A stretch of 64,000 nucleotides of DNA from Kazachstania africana CBS 2517 (GCF_000304475.1 NC_018946.1:248001-312000), one strand, 5' to 3'. Shown: positions 9,375 through 19,603, counted from the stretch's first letter. Notes: generated by a model from the sequence alone, not told the origin. Made by a program: numbers and translations.

Positions 9375-11006
9375 ATGTTATCTAGAGCCATTGCAATTCG
9401 CTCCATTTCAAAGACACTACTGAGGTCTTCATACCCTGCATGGTCCTCTTCTTTACAAAGATTTGCGTCTTCTCAAACTGCAAAAGCTCAACCTACCGAA
9501 GTATCATCAATATTGGAGGAAAGAATTAAAGGTATCTCAAATAAAGCTGATTTAAATGAAACAGGAAGAGTTCTTGCCGTAGGTGATGGTATTGCTAGAG
9601 TCTTTGGTCTCAACAATATTCAAGCTGAAGAATTGGTAGAATTCTCCTCCGGTGTTAAAGGTATGGCTTTAAATTTAGAAGCAAATCAAGTCGGTATCGT
9701 TCTTTTCGGTTCTGATAGATTAGTTAAAGAAGGTGAAATCGTTAAGAGAACTGGTAAAATTGTCGATGTCCCAGTTGGTCCAGCTTTATTAGGTAGAGTG
9801 GTTGATGCTTTAGGAAACCCCATCGACGGTAAAGGTCCAATAAAAACATCTGTACGTTCAAGAGCTCAAGTTAAAGCTCCTGGTATCTTACCTAGAAGAT
9901 CTGTTTTCGAACCAGTTCAAACTGGATTGAAAGCTGTCGATGCTCTTGTACCAATTGGAAGAGGCCAAAGAGAATTGATCATTGGTGATCGTCAAACTGG
10001 TAAGACCGCCGTTGCTTTAGATACAATATTAAATCAAAAGAGATGGAATGATGGTAAAGATGAATCAAAAAAATTGTATTGTGTCTACGTAGCAGTGGGC
10101 CAAAAAAGATCTACTGTCGCACAACTAGTACAAACACTTGAACAACATGATGCTCTTAAATATTCCATCATCGTCGCTGCCACAGCATCTGAAGCTGCTC
10201 CTTTACAATATCTGGCTCCTTTCACTGCAGCTTCCATTGGTGAATGGTTCAGAGATAATGGTAAGCATGCTTTGATTGTTTACGATGATTTGTCAAAACA
10301 AGCTGTTGCATACCGTCAGTTGTCATTATTGTTAAGACGTCCCCCTGGCCGTGAAGCTTATCCAGGTGATGTTTTCTACTTACATTCAAGGTTGTTAGAA
10401 AGAGCCGCTAAGATGTCAGATAAACAAGGTGGTGGTTCATTAACTGCATTACCCATCATTGAAACACAAGGTGGTGATGTCTCTGCTTATATTCCAACTA
10501 ACGTTATTTCCATCACTGATGGTCAAATCTTCTTAGAAACAGAATTATTTTACAAGGGTATTAGACCTGCCATCAATGTCGGTCTATCTGTTTCTCGTGT
10601 TGGTTCTGCTGCTCAAGTGAAAGCTTTAAAACAAGTCGCTGGTTCTTTGAAATTATTCTTGGCTCAATACAGAGAGGTTGCCGCTTTTGCACAATTTGGT
10701 TCTGATTTAGATGCTTCTACAAAACAAACTTTGGTTAGAGGTGAAAGACTGACTCAATTGTTGAAACAACCTCAATATGCCCCATTATCTGCTGAAGAAC
10801 AAGTACCTCTAATTTATGCAGGTGTCAATGGCTACTTAGATTCAATCCCATTAGACAAAATCAGTGAATTTGAAACTTCTTTCTTGGCCTATTTGAAATC
10901 AAACCACGAAGATATATTGAGCAGCATTAGAGATAAAGGTGAACTACCCAAGAATTTATTGGAGTCATTGAAATCTGCAACCGAATCTTTCGTTGCTACA
11001 TTTTGA
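9375..11006 (+). CDS. ATP1: Mitochondrial F1F0 ATP synthase alpha subunit
   Basis: The protein is 543 aa, the usual family length. The first 35 or so residues (Arg/Ser-rich, no acidic residues) form a mitochondrial targeting peptide. The beta-barrel domain follows, then the P-loop GDRQTGKT near residue 210 and the alpha-subunit signature [17 protein letters not shown]. The alpha subunit forms the alpha3beta3 head with Atp2 in the matrix and holds the non-catalytic nucleotide sites. Codons are strongly biased to the yeast optimal set (GGT, GCT, GTC, AGA, TTG), as expected of an abundant protein. In S. cerevisiae BNA4 follows; here BRN1 comes next. Confidence 0.98.
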   Translation: MLSRAIAIRSISKTLLRSSYPAWSSSLQRFASSQTAKAQPTEVSSILEERIKGISNKADLNETGRVLAVGDGIARVFGLNNIQAEELVEFSSGVKGMALNLEANQVGIVLFGSDRLVKEGEIVKRTGKIVDVPVGPALLGRVVDALGNPIDGKGPIKTSVRSRAQVKAPGILPRRSVFEPVQTGLKAVDALVPIGRGQRELIIGDRQTGKTAVALDTILNQKRWNDGKDESKKLYCVYVAVGQKRSTVAQLVQTLEQHDALKYSIIVAATASEAAPLQYLAPFTAASIGEWFRDNGKHALIVYDDLSKQAVAYRQLSLLLRRPPGREAYPGDVFYLHSRLLERAAKMSDKQGGGSLTALPIIETQGGDVSAYIPTNVISITDGQIFLETELFYKGIRPAINVGLSVSRVGSAAQVKALKQVAGSLKLFLAQYREVAAFAQFGSDLDASTKQTLVRGERLTQLLKQPQYAPLSAEEQVPLIYAGVNGYLDSIPLDKISEFETSFLAYLKSNHEDILSSIRDKGELPKNLLESLKSATESFVATF

Positions 11007-11030
11007 AATTAAATAAAATAATTTTGTGAA

Positions 11031-11055
11031 TAATAATAATAATAATAATAATAAT
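11031..11055. repeat. AAT trinucleotide run in the ATP1 3' UTR
   Basis: Eight TAA/AAT units start 25 bp after the ATP1 stop codon. Confidence 0.85.
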
Positions 11056-11111
11056 ACTAATAAAGAAAATAAAACGTAAATATGACAAGTCCCCAAAAAA
11101 ATTCATCCAAT

Positions 11112-11119
11112 TGTACATA
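11112..11119 (+). promoter_or_regulatory. Candidate Puf3 element (TGTACATA) in the ATP1 3' UTR
   Basis: TGTACATA matches the Puf3 consensus TGTANATA with the favoured C at position 5. It is 106 bp after the ATP1 stop on the sense strand. Puf3 binds mRNAs of nuclear-encoded mitochondrial proteins. Confidence 0.4.
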
Positions 11120-11456
11120 AGCAAAATATATAGGTATACTATGGAAACTCTCAATTTCTCACATTCTTCTTAAAATATGATTATAAATGATTTTAATTAA
11201 CAATTCTCAGTATACCTTGGCTCACCCAACATCAAAACTATTATTCTTGTCCCATTATTTATTTAATTCGTAGTGACATCTTTTTTTTTGTAGAGATGGC
11301 CTCTCGATGGATCAGCATCTTGTCGCGAAACGTAAACAGAAAAAAACAGATCAGGTAAAGAGAACTTAAAATTACAACTCATAACATCAAGGCTTGAAAT
11401 AGTACCTGATATATTAGCAGAGAGAACAACTCGTGAGCAGCCATATACACCTCTCA

Positions 11457-13835
11457 ATGGCTGCGAATGTCCGTTATAATGCCCTCGAGGCCGACGAAGA
11501 AAACGGTATGTTCACCAATCGGACTACTATGATGGCCAATTTGGAAGAATGGATTAAAATGGCTACAGATAATAAGATTAATTCAAGAAATAGTTGGAAT
11601 TTTGCTTTAATCGATTATTTTTATGACTTGAATGTATTGAGAGATTCTGAAAATAATATTAATTTCCAAAAAGCTTCCGCTACTCTTGATGGTTGCGTTA
11701 AGATTTATTCATCCAGGGTTGATTCAGTGACGAGTGAGACTGGGAAATTGTTGAGTGGGTTGGCTCAGAGAAGAGAGGCCCAAAAGAAACAAAACCAGGA
11801 GGATAACGGCAAAGAAGGGGCAAAAAATGAGGATTCCAATTCGAATAGTCAGGATAAAGAAGCAAATGATGATTCTGTGGAGATTGACCCATTGACTGGC
11901 CTTCCAATTGGTAAAGATGTTGACGCACATACAAGAACAAGAGTGCATAACAGAATTCTAGAAACAACGCTAGTTGAATTTGACACCATTAAGCTGAAGG
12001 AATTGGATCAAGAATTAAGTATAGATCCTCTATTCAAGAGAGCTCTAGTTGATTTCGACGAAGGTGGTGCAAGAAGTTTTCTTTTGAATACCTTAAACAT
12101 TGACAAGACTGCAAGGGTGGTGTTCGATGCCTCCGTAAGAGACAGTGCAAGGACAAAAGAAGATGAAAAAGAGCTACAGGAAGATTTGAATATTGATGAA
12201 ACTAAACTCTCTGACATAGAAAGTGACAAAGAATCTGATTTGCCTAATATTCAATCATCTAAGATTCCCAACGAATCTCTCTCCAAAATTGAAGAAACTT
12301 CCATCAATGGCTTCTCTCTCGAGGATGAAATTTTAGCACTAGGTATGGATATGGTCAAATTTCAAGAAATATCAACTTGCGAAATCTCCCCATCTATACA
12401 ACAGTTGAGAAATGTCGTTGAAGACATCAATAAAGCCAAATCCTTCATTGACAGTGTCAATAATAAATTTGATAATTTCTTGACAGAAGCCGAACTTCAA
12501 GAGGCAATGCCTGAAAACAATCTGAACGAGTATGATGGCGTTGCAGACGAATTTGATACTGGAATTCGACAGGAACTCGAATATTCACTACATCAAAATC
12601 AAGATGATGATGACGATGCTCTCGATAACGATGATGGTACAGTGTCCAAATCATTGGCAGCAAATCCAGATGATACAGATCAGTTTTCAACTAGTGCGGC
12701 GGATGGACTATTTGAAAAAGACCTTATAGCATATTTCGATGATAATTTTAGTAAAAACTGGCGTGGTAGAGAGCATTGGAAAGTTCGTAATTTTAAAAAG
12801 AGAAATCTAACGGAAGAAGCTAATTTCAAGAATACAGAGAGTAAAACAGATAATTCATCAGAAAGCACAACTGATCTAACCCAGGTAACTAAGCATGATG
12901 CTCAGCACTCGAAAAAGAAGAAAACAGGGCTTGAGATTGATTTTTTCAATTTGGATGATAATCTGGAAGCAAACGTCTTCGCCACTAGCAAAAAACCTAG
13001 TCAAATTGAAATGCCTCAAAGGCTGAGAACCAACGATCTACATTATCTGTTGCCTGACGACTTCCATTTTTCAGCAGACAAGATAACAACATTGTTTATC
13101 AAACCAAGACAGAAAATGAGTTTGTTCAAGAATCGTAAGAGACGCTATAAAAATACAATAGACTCTCACGCCAATATGTTAAATGGTGTACATACATCTG
13201 AAGCTGACGGCAACCTAGAAGTAAACAAAGGCCTACCAGAAATTGCAGACGAGCAATTTTGGGCAGATAATTACGAAAGGAAAGAACAAGAAAATAATGA
13301 TACAAACGATGAAGATGTTAATATCAGAGAGGCAGAAATTTCAAATCCATTTGACGATGGTATTGATTTTAACCAAGCCTTTGATGATGCAAGCTTTCCG
13401 AATGACGACAACGCTGAATTGAACGAAAATTCTGGTGCTGTACCGAATGAAGAAGACAACAAGAAGTTTCATCTTGCTGATAATAAGGTCAATTACTCAC
13501 GTGTGGCCAAAAAAGTTGATGTGAGGCGACTTAAGAATAATCTTTGGAAATCTATCAACTTGTTAGTAGAGAAAAATAAGGAAAACTTTCACGGACCTGA
13601 AAATGAGCAAGATGGTGTAGTAAAACCTTTAAACAACGTTATCGAGTTGAAATTCACGGACATTACAAACGAAATAAAAAATATCTATTCAAAAGAGACG
13701 CTAAGAGACATATCTACAAGTTTTTGCTTCATCTGTCTACTGCATTTAGCTAATGAATATGGTCTCCAGATTAGTAACGCAGACGACTATGAAAACCTTG
13801 TTGTCGAGTACTATATAAATGAGACTACGAGTTAG
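11457..13835 (+). CDS. BRN1: Condensin kleisin subunit Brn1 (CAP-H)
   Basis: The protein is 792 aa from the ATG at 11457. The frame opens upstream only through a GTG at 11433. The N-terminal kleisin region (TNRTTMMANLEEWIKMATDN, then SRNSWNFALIDYFYDL) is nearly invariant in the family and contacts the Smc2 neck. A long acidic middle follows, and the C-terminal winged-helix part (residues about 690-790) contacts Smc4. Brn1 bridges Smc2/Smc4 and recruits the HEAT subunits Ycs4 and Ycg1 for mitotic chromosome condensation. The gene is co-directional with ATP1 and MRX3. Confidence 0.95.
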   Translation: MAANVRYNALEADEENGMFTNRTTMMANLEEWIKMATDNKINSRNSWNFALIDYFYDLNVLRDSENNINFQKASATLDGCVKIYSSRVDSVTSETGKLLSGLAQRREAQKKQNQEDNGKEGAKNEDSNSNSQDKEANDDSVEIDPLTGLPIGKDVDAHTRTRVHNRILETTLVEFDTIKLKELDQELSIDPLFKRALVDFDEGGARSFLLNTLNIDKTARVVFDASVRDSARTKEDEKELQEDLNIDETKLSDIESDKESDLPNIQSSKIPNESLSKIEETSINGFSLEDEILALGMDMVKFQEISTCEISPSIQQLRNVVEDINKAKSFIDSVNNKFDNFLTEAELQEAMPENNLNEYDGVADEFDTGIRQELEYSLHQNQDDDDDALDNDDGTVSKSLAANPDDTDQFSTSAADGLFEKDLIAYFDDNFSKNWRGREHWKVRNFKKRNLTEEANFKNTESKTDNSSESTTDLTQVTKHDAQHSKKKKTGLEIDFFNLDDNLEANVFATSKKPSQIEMPQRLRTNDLHYLLPDDFHFSADKITTLFIKPRQKMSLFKNRKRRYKNTIDSHANMLNGVHTSEADGNLEVNKGLPEIADEQFWADNYERKEQENNDTNDEDVNIREAEISNPFDDGIDFNQAFDDASFPNDDNAELNENSGAVPNEEDNKKFHLADNKVNYSRVAKKVDVRRLKNNLWKSINLLVEKNKENFHGPENEQDGVVKPLNNVIELKFTDITNEIKNIYSKETLRDISTSFCFICLLHLANEYGLQISNADDYENLVVEYYINETTS

Positions 13836-14124
13836 CATTTTACTAATATCCGCCTTTATATCCATATTATATATAACTTCAAATTCGATACCCTGTACTA
13901 AATGGCCTTTCACCTCTTGGCGTCAAGCGATGAGATTGGTATATGTCGTTTGACTTTGTTAGGCAATTTAAATCCGAGGGTCCGAGCCATCAAAAGTTCA
14001 TACAACTTTGAAGGCTCTCTAAACGTTGAATATGAAAAACGATTTGTTTAGCAATAGGAGTGATTCATCCGGAAGAAACATAGCACTACTTTTGGCAAGG
14101 ATATAGATAGGAACTGCACAAATA

Positions 14125-14880
14125 ATGCCACCAATTTTCAAAATAGCAAACCGATTTGTATTGCTACCTACTTTGGGCTTCTCGTTAGGTTTCGTCACGT
14201 TTTTGAAGGCCTGGCCTGATGAGTCAACTGCTTTATCACTATCAGATCCGGTACATCCTCATTTTAGGACAGGAAGACAGTCCTTCTCATTACAACGTGA
14301 AGATATCTTAGAAAAAATTGCCAAACTTCCTTTGTACAAGCAATTAATCAACGATCCCAAGGTAACACACTCAGTACAAAGTGAGACAATTCCCCATAAA
14401 CATATACCCTATCATGTGGGCCAGGGCCAGTTGTTTGGTCCTTCTAAGCTGGAAATCGATCCTCTTATTTTCCGTAATGAAGATGAAGGTACATTGGTAG
14501 TCTTCTATCATCTAGGAAAAGGACTAAGTAATGAGAATAAAAAGATACATAAGGGTATATTATCCTTATTATTGGATGAAGGTTTATGTTATTGTGGATT
14601 TCCTTTGCTACCAAGTAAAAGAGGTGTCACTGCAAGGCTAAATCTCAACTTCCATGAAGATATTCCCGAGGATTCTACGATAATTTTGAGAGCTAAAGTC
14701 AGTGAAATAAAGGGTAGAAAATGTGTTATAGACGGTACGTTAGAGTCTTTACCTTCTAAAAGCCTTTTCAGTTATTTTCTGGGGAAGCACGGTACGAGTG
14801 ACACTATATACTGTTCGGCTCATTGCATTTTAGTAGAACCAAAATGGTTCAAGTACTTAAATAGATTTAATATATTCTAG
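14125..14880 (+). CDS. MRX3: Mitochondrial protein like Mrx3 (YBL095W), hotdog-like
   Basis: The protein is 251 aa. The first about 30 residues are basic and hydrophobic (IANRFVLLPTLGFSLGFVTFL), fitting a mitochondrial presequence or membrane anchor. The segment around residues 150-205 (HKGILSLLLDEGLCYCGF, then ARLNLNFHEDIP and the following strands) has the pattern of a hotdog-fold acyl-thioesterase-like domain. That fold call is my inference; no catalytic activity is known to me. In S. cerevisiae Mrx3 was found with the mitochondrial organisation-of-gene-expression (MIOREX) complexes. Position after BRN1 supports the ortholog. Confidence 0.75.
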   Translation: MPPIFKIANRFVLLPTLGFSLGFVTFLKAWPDESTALSLSDPVHPHFRTGRQSFSLQREDILEKIAKLPLYKQLINDPKVTHSVQSETIPHKHIPYHVGQGQLFGPSKLEIDPLIFRNEDEGTLVVFYHLGKGLSNENKKIHKGILSLLLDEGLCYCGFPLLPSKRGVTARLNLNFHEDIPEDSTIILRAKVSEIKGRKCVIDGTLESLPSKSLFSYFLGKHGTSDTIYCSAHCILVEPKWFKYLNRFNIF

Positions 14881-15290
14881 TCGTAAACGAAAATAAGAAC
14901 ATTAAAAGGTGTTTAATTAATTGGGGCCATACTGTAGGCAGTGACATACGGAGTTGGCTTGAAAACACATTTCAACAAAAGTAAACGTAAAATTTTGCAA
15001 TAAAATGTCAAAACGAATTTCCAAGCATAAGAAAGTATCTGAACCATATTTACAGGGTAGTGGCACCTTAACAGTCACAGAATAGCTCCTGTATTATCGA
15101 ACAGCTTTATTTACCGTCACTGGATTCTATTAGATGCTGCCAGTTAAATGTCTGTCGTTCGGACATGAAAAGCGCAAAGATCAACTTTTAAAGGGAAAAG
15201 CTCATCGCTGTAATAAGATGAGATTTGTCATTTTATGGAGGCTCCTGATCAGATATTCCAGGAAGATTAAATAACGCTCAGTAAAGAATC
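14881..15290. other. Intergenic region at a synteny break (MRX3 / GLO3-like)
   Basis: S. cerevisiae gene order stops matching here. The stretch has a 26-codon frame (15005-15085, starting MSKRISKHKK) with no recognised relative and a PAC-like CTCATCGC at 15201-15208, which may be chance. Confidence 0.4.
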
Positions 15291-15935
15291 ATGGCTCTCT
15301 ACGAAGGAAGTATATTTGTAACGAAAGAGAAAGTACAAGAAGTATTTGATAAGTTACGATCACAGGATTCAAGAAGCAGATTTTGTTTCGACTGTGGCGC
15401 TGAAGATGCAGCATGGGTATCCGTCCCGTTTGCTGTTATGTTGTGTCTCTCATGTTCAAATATCCACCGTACCATGGATGTAGGAATAACGTATGTTAAG
15501 TCCTCTATAATTGATCAATGGACGGTAAATAATTTGAAAGGATTCAAATATGGAGGCAACCAGAAAGCTTACGACTATTTCACTCTTCATAGTGCTGACA
15601 AGTTATTGCAGGCTTCCATCAAGGAAAAGTATACCAATGAAATCGCTGCTAAGTATAGACATCATATAGATAGTCTGGTTAAACGGGATACCACAGAGCA
15701 TCCATTTGAAATCAGCGTTGCGACTAAGTCATTTGCTAACATGTCAAGCGAATCACTAAGAAGTGAGGAAAATAACAATTATGGAAGTGGTAATGATCTC
15801 TTTACTAAAGATTGGGGAGAGCCCTTGAAAAAAGTAAACGAAGCTCGTACTTTAAACGCTCATATTTTACAGGAACCTAAGAGGAATTCGATTCTGTCAT
15901 CTAATAGAAAACCGACCGAGAGGATATCTTGTTAA
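15291..15935 (+). CDS. Short GLO3-like ArfGAP protein lacking the Glo3 C-terminus
   Basis: The protein is 214 aa. Residues 10-140 form an ArfGAP zinc-finger domain closest to Glo3: C32-x2-C35-x16-C52-x2-C55-x4-R60, with the arginine finger R60 and the Glo3-like VKSSIIDQWTVNNLKGFKYG. ArfGAPs of this class stimulate GTP hydrolysis on Arf1 in COPI retrograde traffic. The C-terminal half of Glo3 (about 250 further residues with coatomer-binding and regulatory motifs) is absent, and the near-invariant Gly of the HRxMG motif is D63 here. The protein ends in a basic, low-complexity tail. It may be a diverged duplicate or a decaying copy. No downstream frame restores the missing part; an LTR begins 60 bp after the stop. 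Confidence 0.75.
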   Translation: MALYEGSIFVTKEKVQEVFDKLRSQDSRSRFCFDCGAEDAAWVSVPFAVMLCLSCSNIHRTMDVGITYVKSSIIDQWTVNNLKGFKYGGNQKAYDYFTLHSADKLLQASIKEKYTNEIAAKYRHHIDSLVKRDTTEHPFEISVATKSFANMSSESLRSEENNNYGSGNDLFTKDWGEPLKKVNEARTLNAHILQEPKRNSILSSNRKPTERISC

Positions 15936-17248
15936 GAAAATTTTTTGATTAATACTATATAGCACAAAAGAAAGTTCTGTACATCTCTTAGCTTGTTAGT
16001 GCTGGAAATGGCACTATACTGACATTTCAATGTTCTGATAGTTAGAATGACAAATATGGAATGTTTTAGAAGGATTAAATTACATAATAATGAGATAATA
16101 TGAGAAACAGTCGGTAGTTAACATTACATAATAATATGGTAATGTGATAAATCGATGAATTTATCGGCAGTAAATATTAGGGAATATTACAAATATGATT
16201 ATAGAACATGGAAAAAATGTTACAAAGCAAAATATGTTGGAAATTGTATAAATACTCAGGTGAACACTGAAGTTTGATCAAAGTTTGTCACAATGTATAT
16301 TATTTATTGTATATTTTATTGTATAGAAAACCAGTGCATTATTTGGTATAACCACTGATTAATAAGAATTATTTTAATTATTTGACTGACATCCACAACA
16401 TGAACAATATTAACGATAATGATATACAAGAGACATCCTCTGATCTTCCTTTACGTCAGTTAGGCGACACATAGAGTACATGAACCGACGAGTCGAAGGG
16501 CCCACATCTATTCTCCTATCTGAAGGTTACACACTACAATTCCAATTCTCTGTCATGTTAGACAATGATGGCAGTCCATCACATGCTTTTCAAACAATAT
16601 TTTCTGGTTTCCGATTTTATGTTTAGTAATTTTTCAATGATTACTTTTGAATTCACAGATATAAAAGTCAAAGTAATTAGAAATAAAATAAAAGAGCAAT
16701 GTCCAATCATTCAGACAAAAATTATGGGAGAAGTGGACTTTTTCGTCAGTGGAACTGATACTGTCATCTAGGACATTCACCAAATTTGAAATCAAGATAT
16801 CCATTTGTGCGAGTAACCCTACAAAATAGCAAACAAGCCATTAAAATTCACAGTGTTTGTATTTACCAGATGGCTGAATGGATATAGTGATGCTTGATTG
16901 ATTTTTACCATCCTGCTAATTATTTTCGTGACACGATCGTATCGATTTGACACTACACCAATTGAAGGTTCCAAAAAATTAGAAAGATTTACTAAAGGAG
17001 CCCATAACGATCAAGAAAATAGACATAGAGAGTTTAATAAATGAAATATAACCATAAAGAAGACTATCAGGATGGGTTATCTGCTAAATCGTCGCAACTT
17101 GTCAGCATTCATTCTTGCCTTCGTATTCGATGATGATATCATATGCAAAAAATGAAAAGATGGAACCTCATCTCGAGATTTGAAAAGGTTCCGATGCATA
17201 TATTGGATGAGAAGTACCAGAAAACTAGGCTACAGCATACGTAATAAT
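15936..17248. other. Gene-free 1.3 kb with a solo LTR upstream of ELP2
   Basis: The interval holds the 459-bp LTR listed separately, then AT-rich sequence up to ELP2. An open frame at 16565-16771 (68 codons) has no recognisable protein character. Confidence 0.6.
16000..16458 (+). mobile_element. Solo LTR of a Ty-like retrotransposon with target-site duplication
   Basis: The element is 459 bp, starts TGCTGGAAATGG and ends CCTTTACGTCA, so it has TG...CA termini. The five bases before it (15995-15999) and after it (16459-16463) are both GTTAG, the 5-bp duplication typical of Ty integrases. A TATAAAT-like element (TATAAATACTC) lies at about 16247. Parts of it recur at 47802-47914 and 52683-52905. 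No internal coding sequence adjoins it, so it is a solo LTR left by recombination. The strand is arbitrary but equal for the three copies. Confidence 0.88.
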
Positions 17249-19603
17249 ATGGTTACAGTAAATTCTGAAGCTATTTTTGTTGGTGCAAACCAACAAAACC
17301 AGGTCAGTGACTATGACAAGGAAAGAAAGCTTGTTGCCTTTGGTTCAGGAAAAACTGTTGCGTTATGGCATCCATTAGATGCACATAATCGAGGCATATC
17401 TCTCACATTGAAGGGTCACGATGCTGAAGTCACATGTGTCAAATTTATTCCTGGTACATGTTATATGGTTTCTACTTCAGAGGATTTTCATATTAAAATT
17501 TGGAAATTTTCAGATGACAAAGTACATTGCATTCAAACCATCAAACATTATAACCACACCATCGTCGCGTTAACTACACTTCCTAATTTAATCGCTATTG
17601 GTTGTGCTAATGGTCTGGTATCTCTATGGACCCAAGACCTTGGTACTGGGGAATTCATAATTGGTAACGAATTTGAAGTCCAGAGAGGCTTCTTACCTTT
17701 ATGTTTGTCACTTTCTAATGTCATTTCCAACAAATATTTATTGGCTGTCGGTGGTACTAACGTTAATGCATTCATCTTTTCTTTTGTCCTTAATGGCCAA
17801 ACAGTTGATAACTGTGCCCTATCTGCTAAATTGGAGGGCCATGAAGACTGGATTAAATCCTTAGCATTCCGTCATCAAGAAACACCAGGTGACTATTTCT
17901 TATGTTCTGGCTCTCAAGACAGATATATTAGATTATGGAGGATTAGAATAAACGATTTAATTGACGCCAGTGATGAAGATGAAGCAAAATTAAGCTTATT
18001 AAACAATAAACAATATAAGTTTAATATTGAAGATGATTTAAAAGTTGCTATTAATTTTGATGCTTTAATTATGGGCCATGATGATTGGATTTCATCTCTA
18101 AGATGGCATGATACACGTTTGCAATTATTGGCGTCAACTGCTGATACAGCTTTAATGGTCTGGGAACCTGATGAAGCGTCAGGTATCTGGGTCTGTGGGT
18201 TAAGACTTGGGGAACTTTCGTCTAAAGGTGCATCAACAGCAACTGGTTCTGCCGGTGGTTTCTGGTCCTGTCTTTGGTTCACCCAAAATGATGTTGACTA
18301 CATATTAACTAACAGTAGAACAGGTGCTTGGAGATTTTGGTCAGTTACCGACGGTACTATAGTTGAAGAAATGCTTGGTATTACTGGCACTACAAAACCT
18401 GTAACTGATGTCGCATGGGCTCCTAATGATGATTATCTACTTTCTACGTCGTTGGATCAAACAACAAGATTGTATGCTCCATGGACATATAAGAAAGATG
18501 GCTCAAATAGAGAAATTGTAACATGGCATGAATTTTCAAGACCTCAAATTCACGGTTACGATATGATTTGTATCGAACCTATGTCCAATAAAAGATTTGT
18601 AAGTGGTGGTGACGAGAAAATTTTAAGATCTTTTGATGAACCAAAAGGTGTAGCTCAGATCTTAAAGCAATTCGTTAACCCAGCTATTACCTCAGAAGAA
18701 AATATGCCAGAATCGGCTTCCCTACCAGTATTAGGCTTATCGAATAAAGCTGCAGCAGATGACAATGATTCTAGTGAAGAACCAGAAAATGAAGATGAAG
18801 CAGGGAATAAAAATATTTCGTACAATATAGTTTCCTCATTGAGCAGTCCTCCTACTGAATCTGAATTACAAAGACATCTTCTTTGGCCTGAGATTGAAAA
18901 GCTATATGGTCATGGATATGAAATGACTTGCCTCGATATTTCTTCAGATGGTGAATTAATTGCTTCCGCATGTAAATCCAATACCCCACAACACGCGGTT
19001 ATTAGAATTTTTGATACCCAGACATGGCTGGAAGTAAAGCCGCCATTAGGTTTCCATAGTCTTACGATTACAAGATTAAGATTTTCAAAAGATAGTAAGT
19101 ACCTCTTAAGTGTCTGCAGAGACAGAAAGTGGGCTGTTTGGGAAAGAAATTTCGAGGATAATACATTCAAGTTAATGTATTCAAATGAAAAACCACATTC
19201 AAGAATTATTTGGGATGGTGAATGGACCCCACTAGAATTTGGGAACTGCTTTGTTACAGCATCTAGGGATAGAACTATCAAACTTTGGGAATTCTCGGAA
19301 AGTTCAAACGACTACGTATCAAAACACTCAATAAGGCATGAGAAGCCAGTAACTGGTTTATCTGTTTACGATAAAACTGTTGGAGGTAAAATTTTAGTTG
19401 CAGCTGGTCTTGAAGACGGGAATATTTTGATTTATACTTATCAGTCGGACGGTTTTGAGCTTGTTTGTAATGTCGATGCTAGTATAACACCAGCTGATAG
19501 AATTAACAGACTAAGATGGTGTCACTCAGAAAAGGAGGGTAGATTCTTGTTAGCTTGTTCAAGTAATGATAATTCGACACGTATTTATTCTATATCTATA
19601 TAG
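17249..19603 (+). CDS. ELP2: Elongator subunit Elp2 (WD40 protein)
   Basis: The protein is 784 aa, taken from the ATG at 17249 (MVTVNSEAIFVGANQQNQ), which matches the family start; the frame also opens 23 codons earlier. Two seven-bladed WD40 propellers are visible, with typical units such as GHDAEVTCVKF, GHEDWIKSLAF and GHDDWISSLRW. An acidic insert (around residue 505-525) separates the last blades. Elp2 is a scaffold of the Elongator core Elp1-Elp2-Elp3, which makes the cm5/mcm5 modification of wobble uridine in tRNA. It is convergent with PMT6, as YGR200C and YGR199W are in S. cerevisiae. Confidence 0.96.
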   Translation: MVTVNSEAIFVGANQQNQVSDYDKERKLVAFGSGKTVALWHPLDAHNRGISLTLKGHDAEVTCVKFIPGTCYMVSTSEDFHIKIWKFSDDKVHCIQTIKHYNHTIVALTTLPNLIAIGCANGLVSLWTQDLGTGEFIIGNEFEVQRGFLPLCLSLSNVISNKYLLAVGGTNVNAFIFSFVLNGQTVDNCALSAKLEGHEDWIKSLAFRHQETPGDYFLCSGSQDRYIRLWRIRINDLIDASDEDEAKLSLLNNKQYKFNIEDDLKVAINFDALIMGHDDWISSLRWHDTRLQLLASTADTALMVWEPDEASGIWVCGLRLGELSSKGASTATGSAGGFWSCLWFTQNDVDYILTNSRTGAWRFWSVTDGTIVEEMLGITGTTKPVTDVAWAPNDDYLLSTSLDQTTRLYAPWTYKKDGSNREIVTWHEFSRPQIHGYDMICIEPMSNKRFVSGGDEKILRSFDEPKGVAQILKQFVNPAITSEENMPESASLPVLGLSNKAAADDNDSSEEPENEDEAGNKNISYNIVSSLSSPPTESELQRHLLWPEIEKLYGHGYEMTCLDISSDGELIASACKSNTPQHAVIRIFDTQTWLEVKPPLGFHSLTITRLRFSKDSKYLLSVCRDRKWAVWERNFEDNTFKLMYSNEKPHSRIIWDGEWTPLEFGNCFVTASRDRTIKLWEFSESSNDYVSKHSIRHEKPVTGLSVYDKTVGGKILVAAGLEDGNILIYTYQSDGFELVCNVDASITPADRINRLRWCHSEKEGRFLLACSSNDNSTRIYSISI

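Larger units (their letters stand above)
11007..11456. other. ATP1 3' region and BRN1 promoter
   Basis: In S. cerevisiae the kynurenine 3-monooxygenase gene BNA4 occupies this place. Here 450 bp remain with no frame or fragment that resembles it. An AAT repeat (11031-11055) and a Puf3-type motif (11112-11119) are the only marks. Confidence 0.7.

Noticed and set aside
11433..11456. Upstream extension of BRN1
   Set aside because: It begins with GTG, not ATG. The same applies to upstream extensions of SPS1, VPS72, EUG1 (TTG) and ARA1 (TTG); the first ATG with family support was used in each case.
15201..15208. PAC motif (GCGATGAG on the minus strand) suggesting a ribosome-biogenesis promoter
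   Set aside because: The next gene is an ArfGAP, no RRPE element accompanies it, and eight bases can match by chance.
16235..16459. A separate 224-bp LTR with TG...CA ends starting TGTTGGAA
   Set aside because: Its flanks (AAATA and GTTAG) differ, whereas the larger 16000-16458 unit has exact GTTAG on both sides. The inner TGTTGG is part of the larger LTR.
16565..16771. 68-codon open frame between the LTR and ELP2
   Set aside because: No protein-like conservation pattern and very AT-rich; probably chance.
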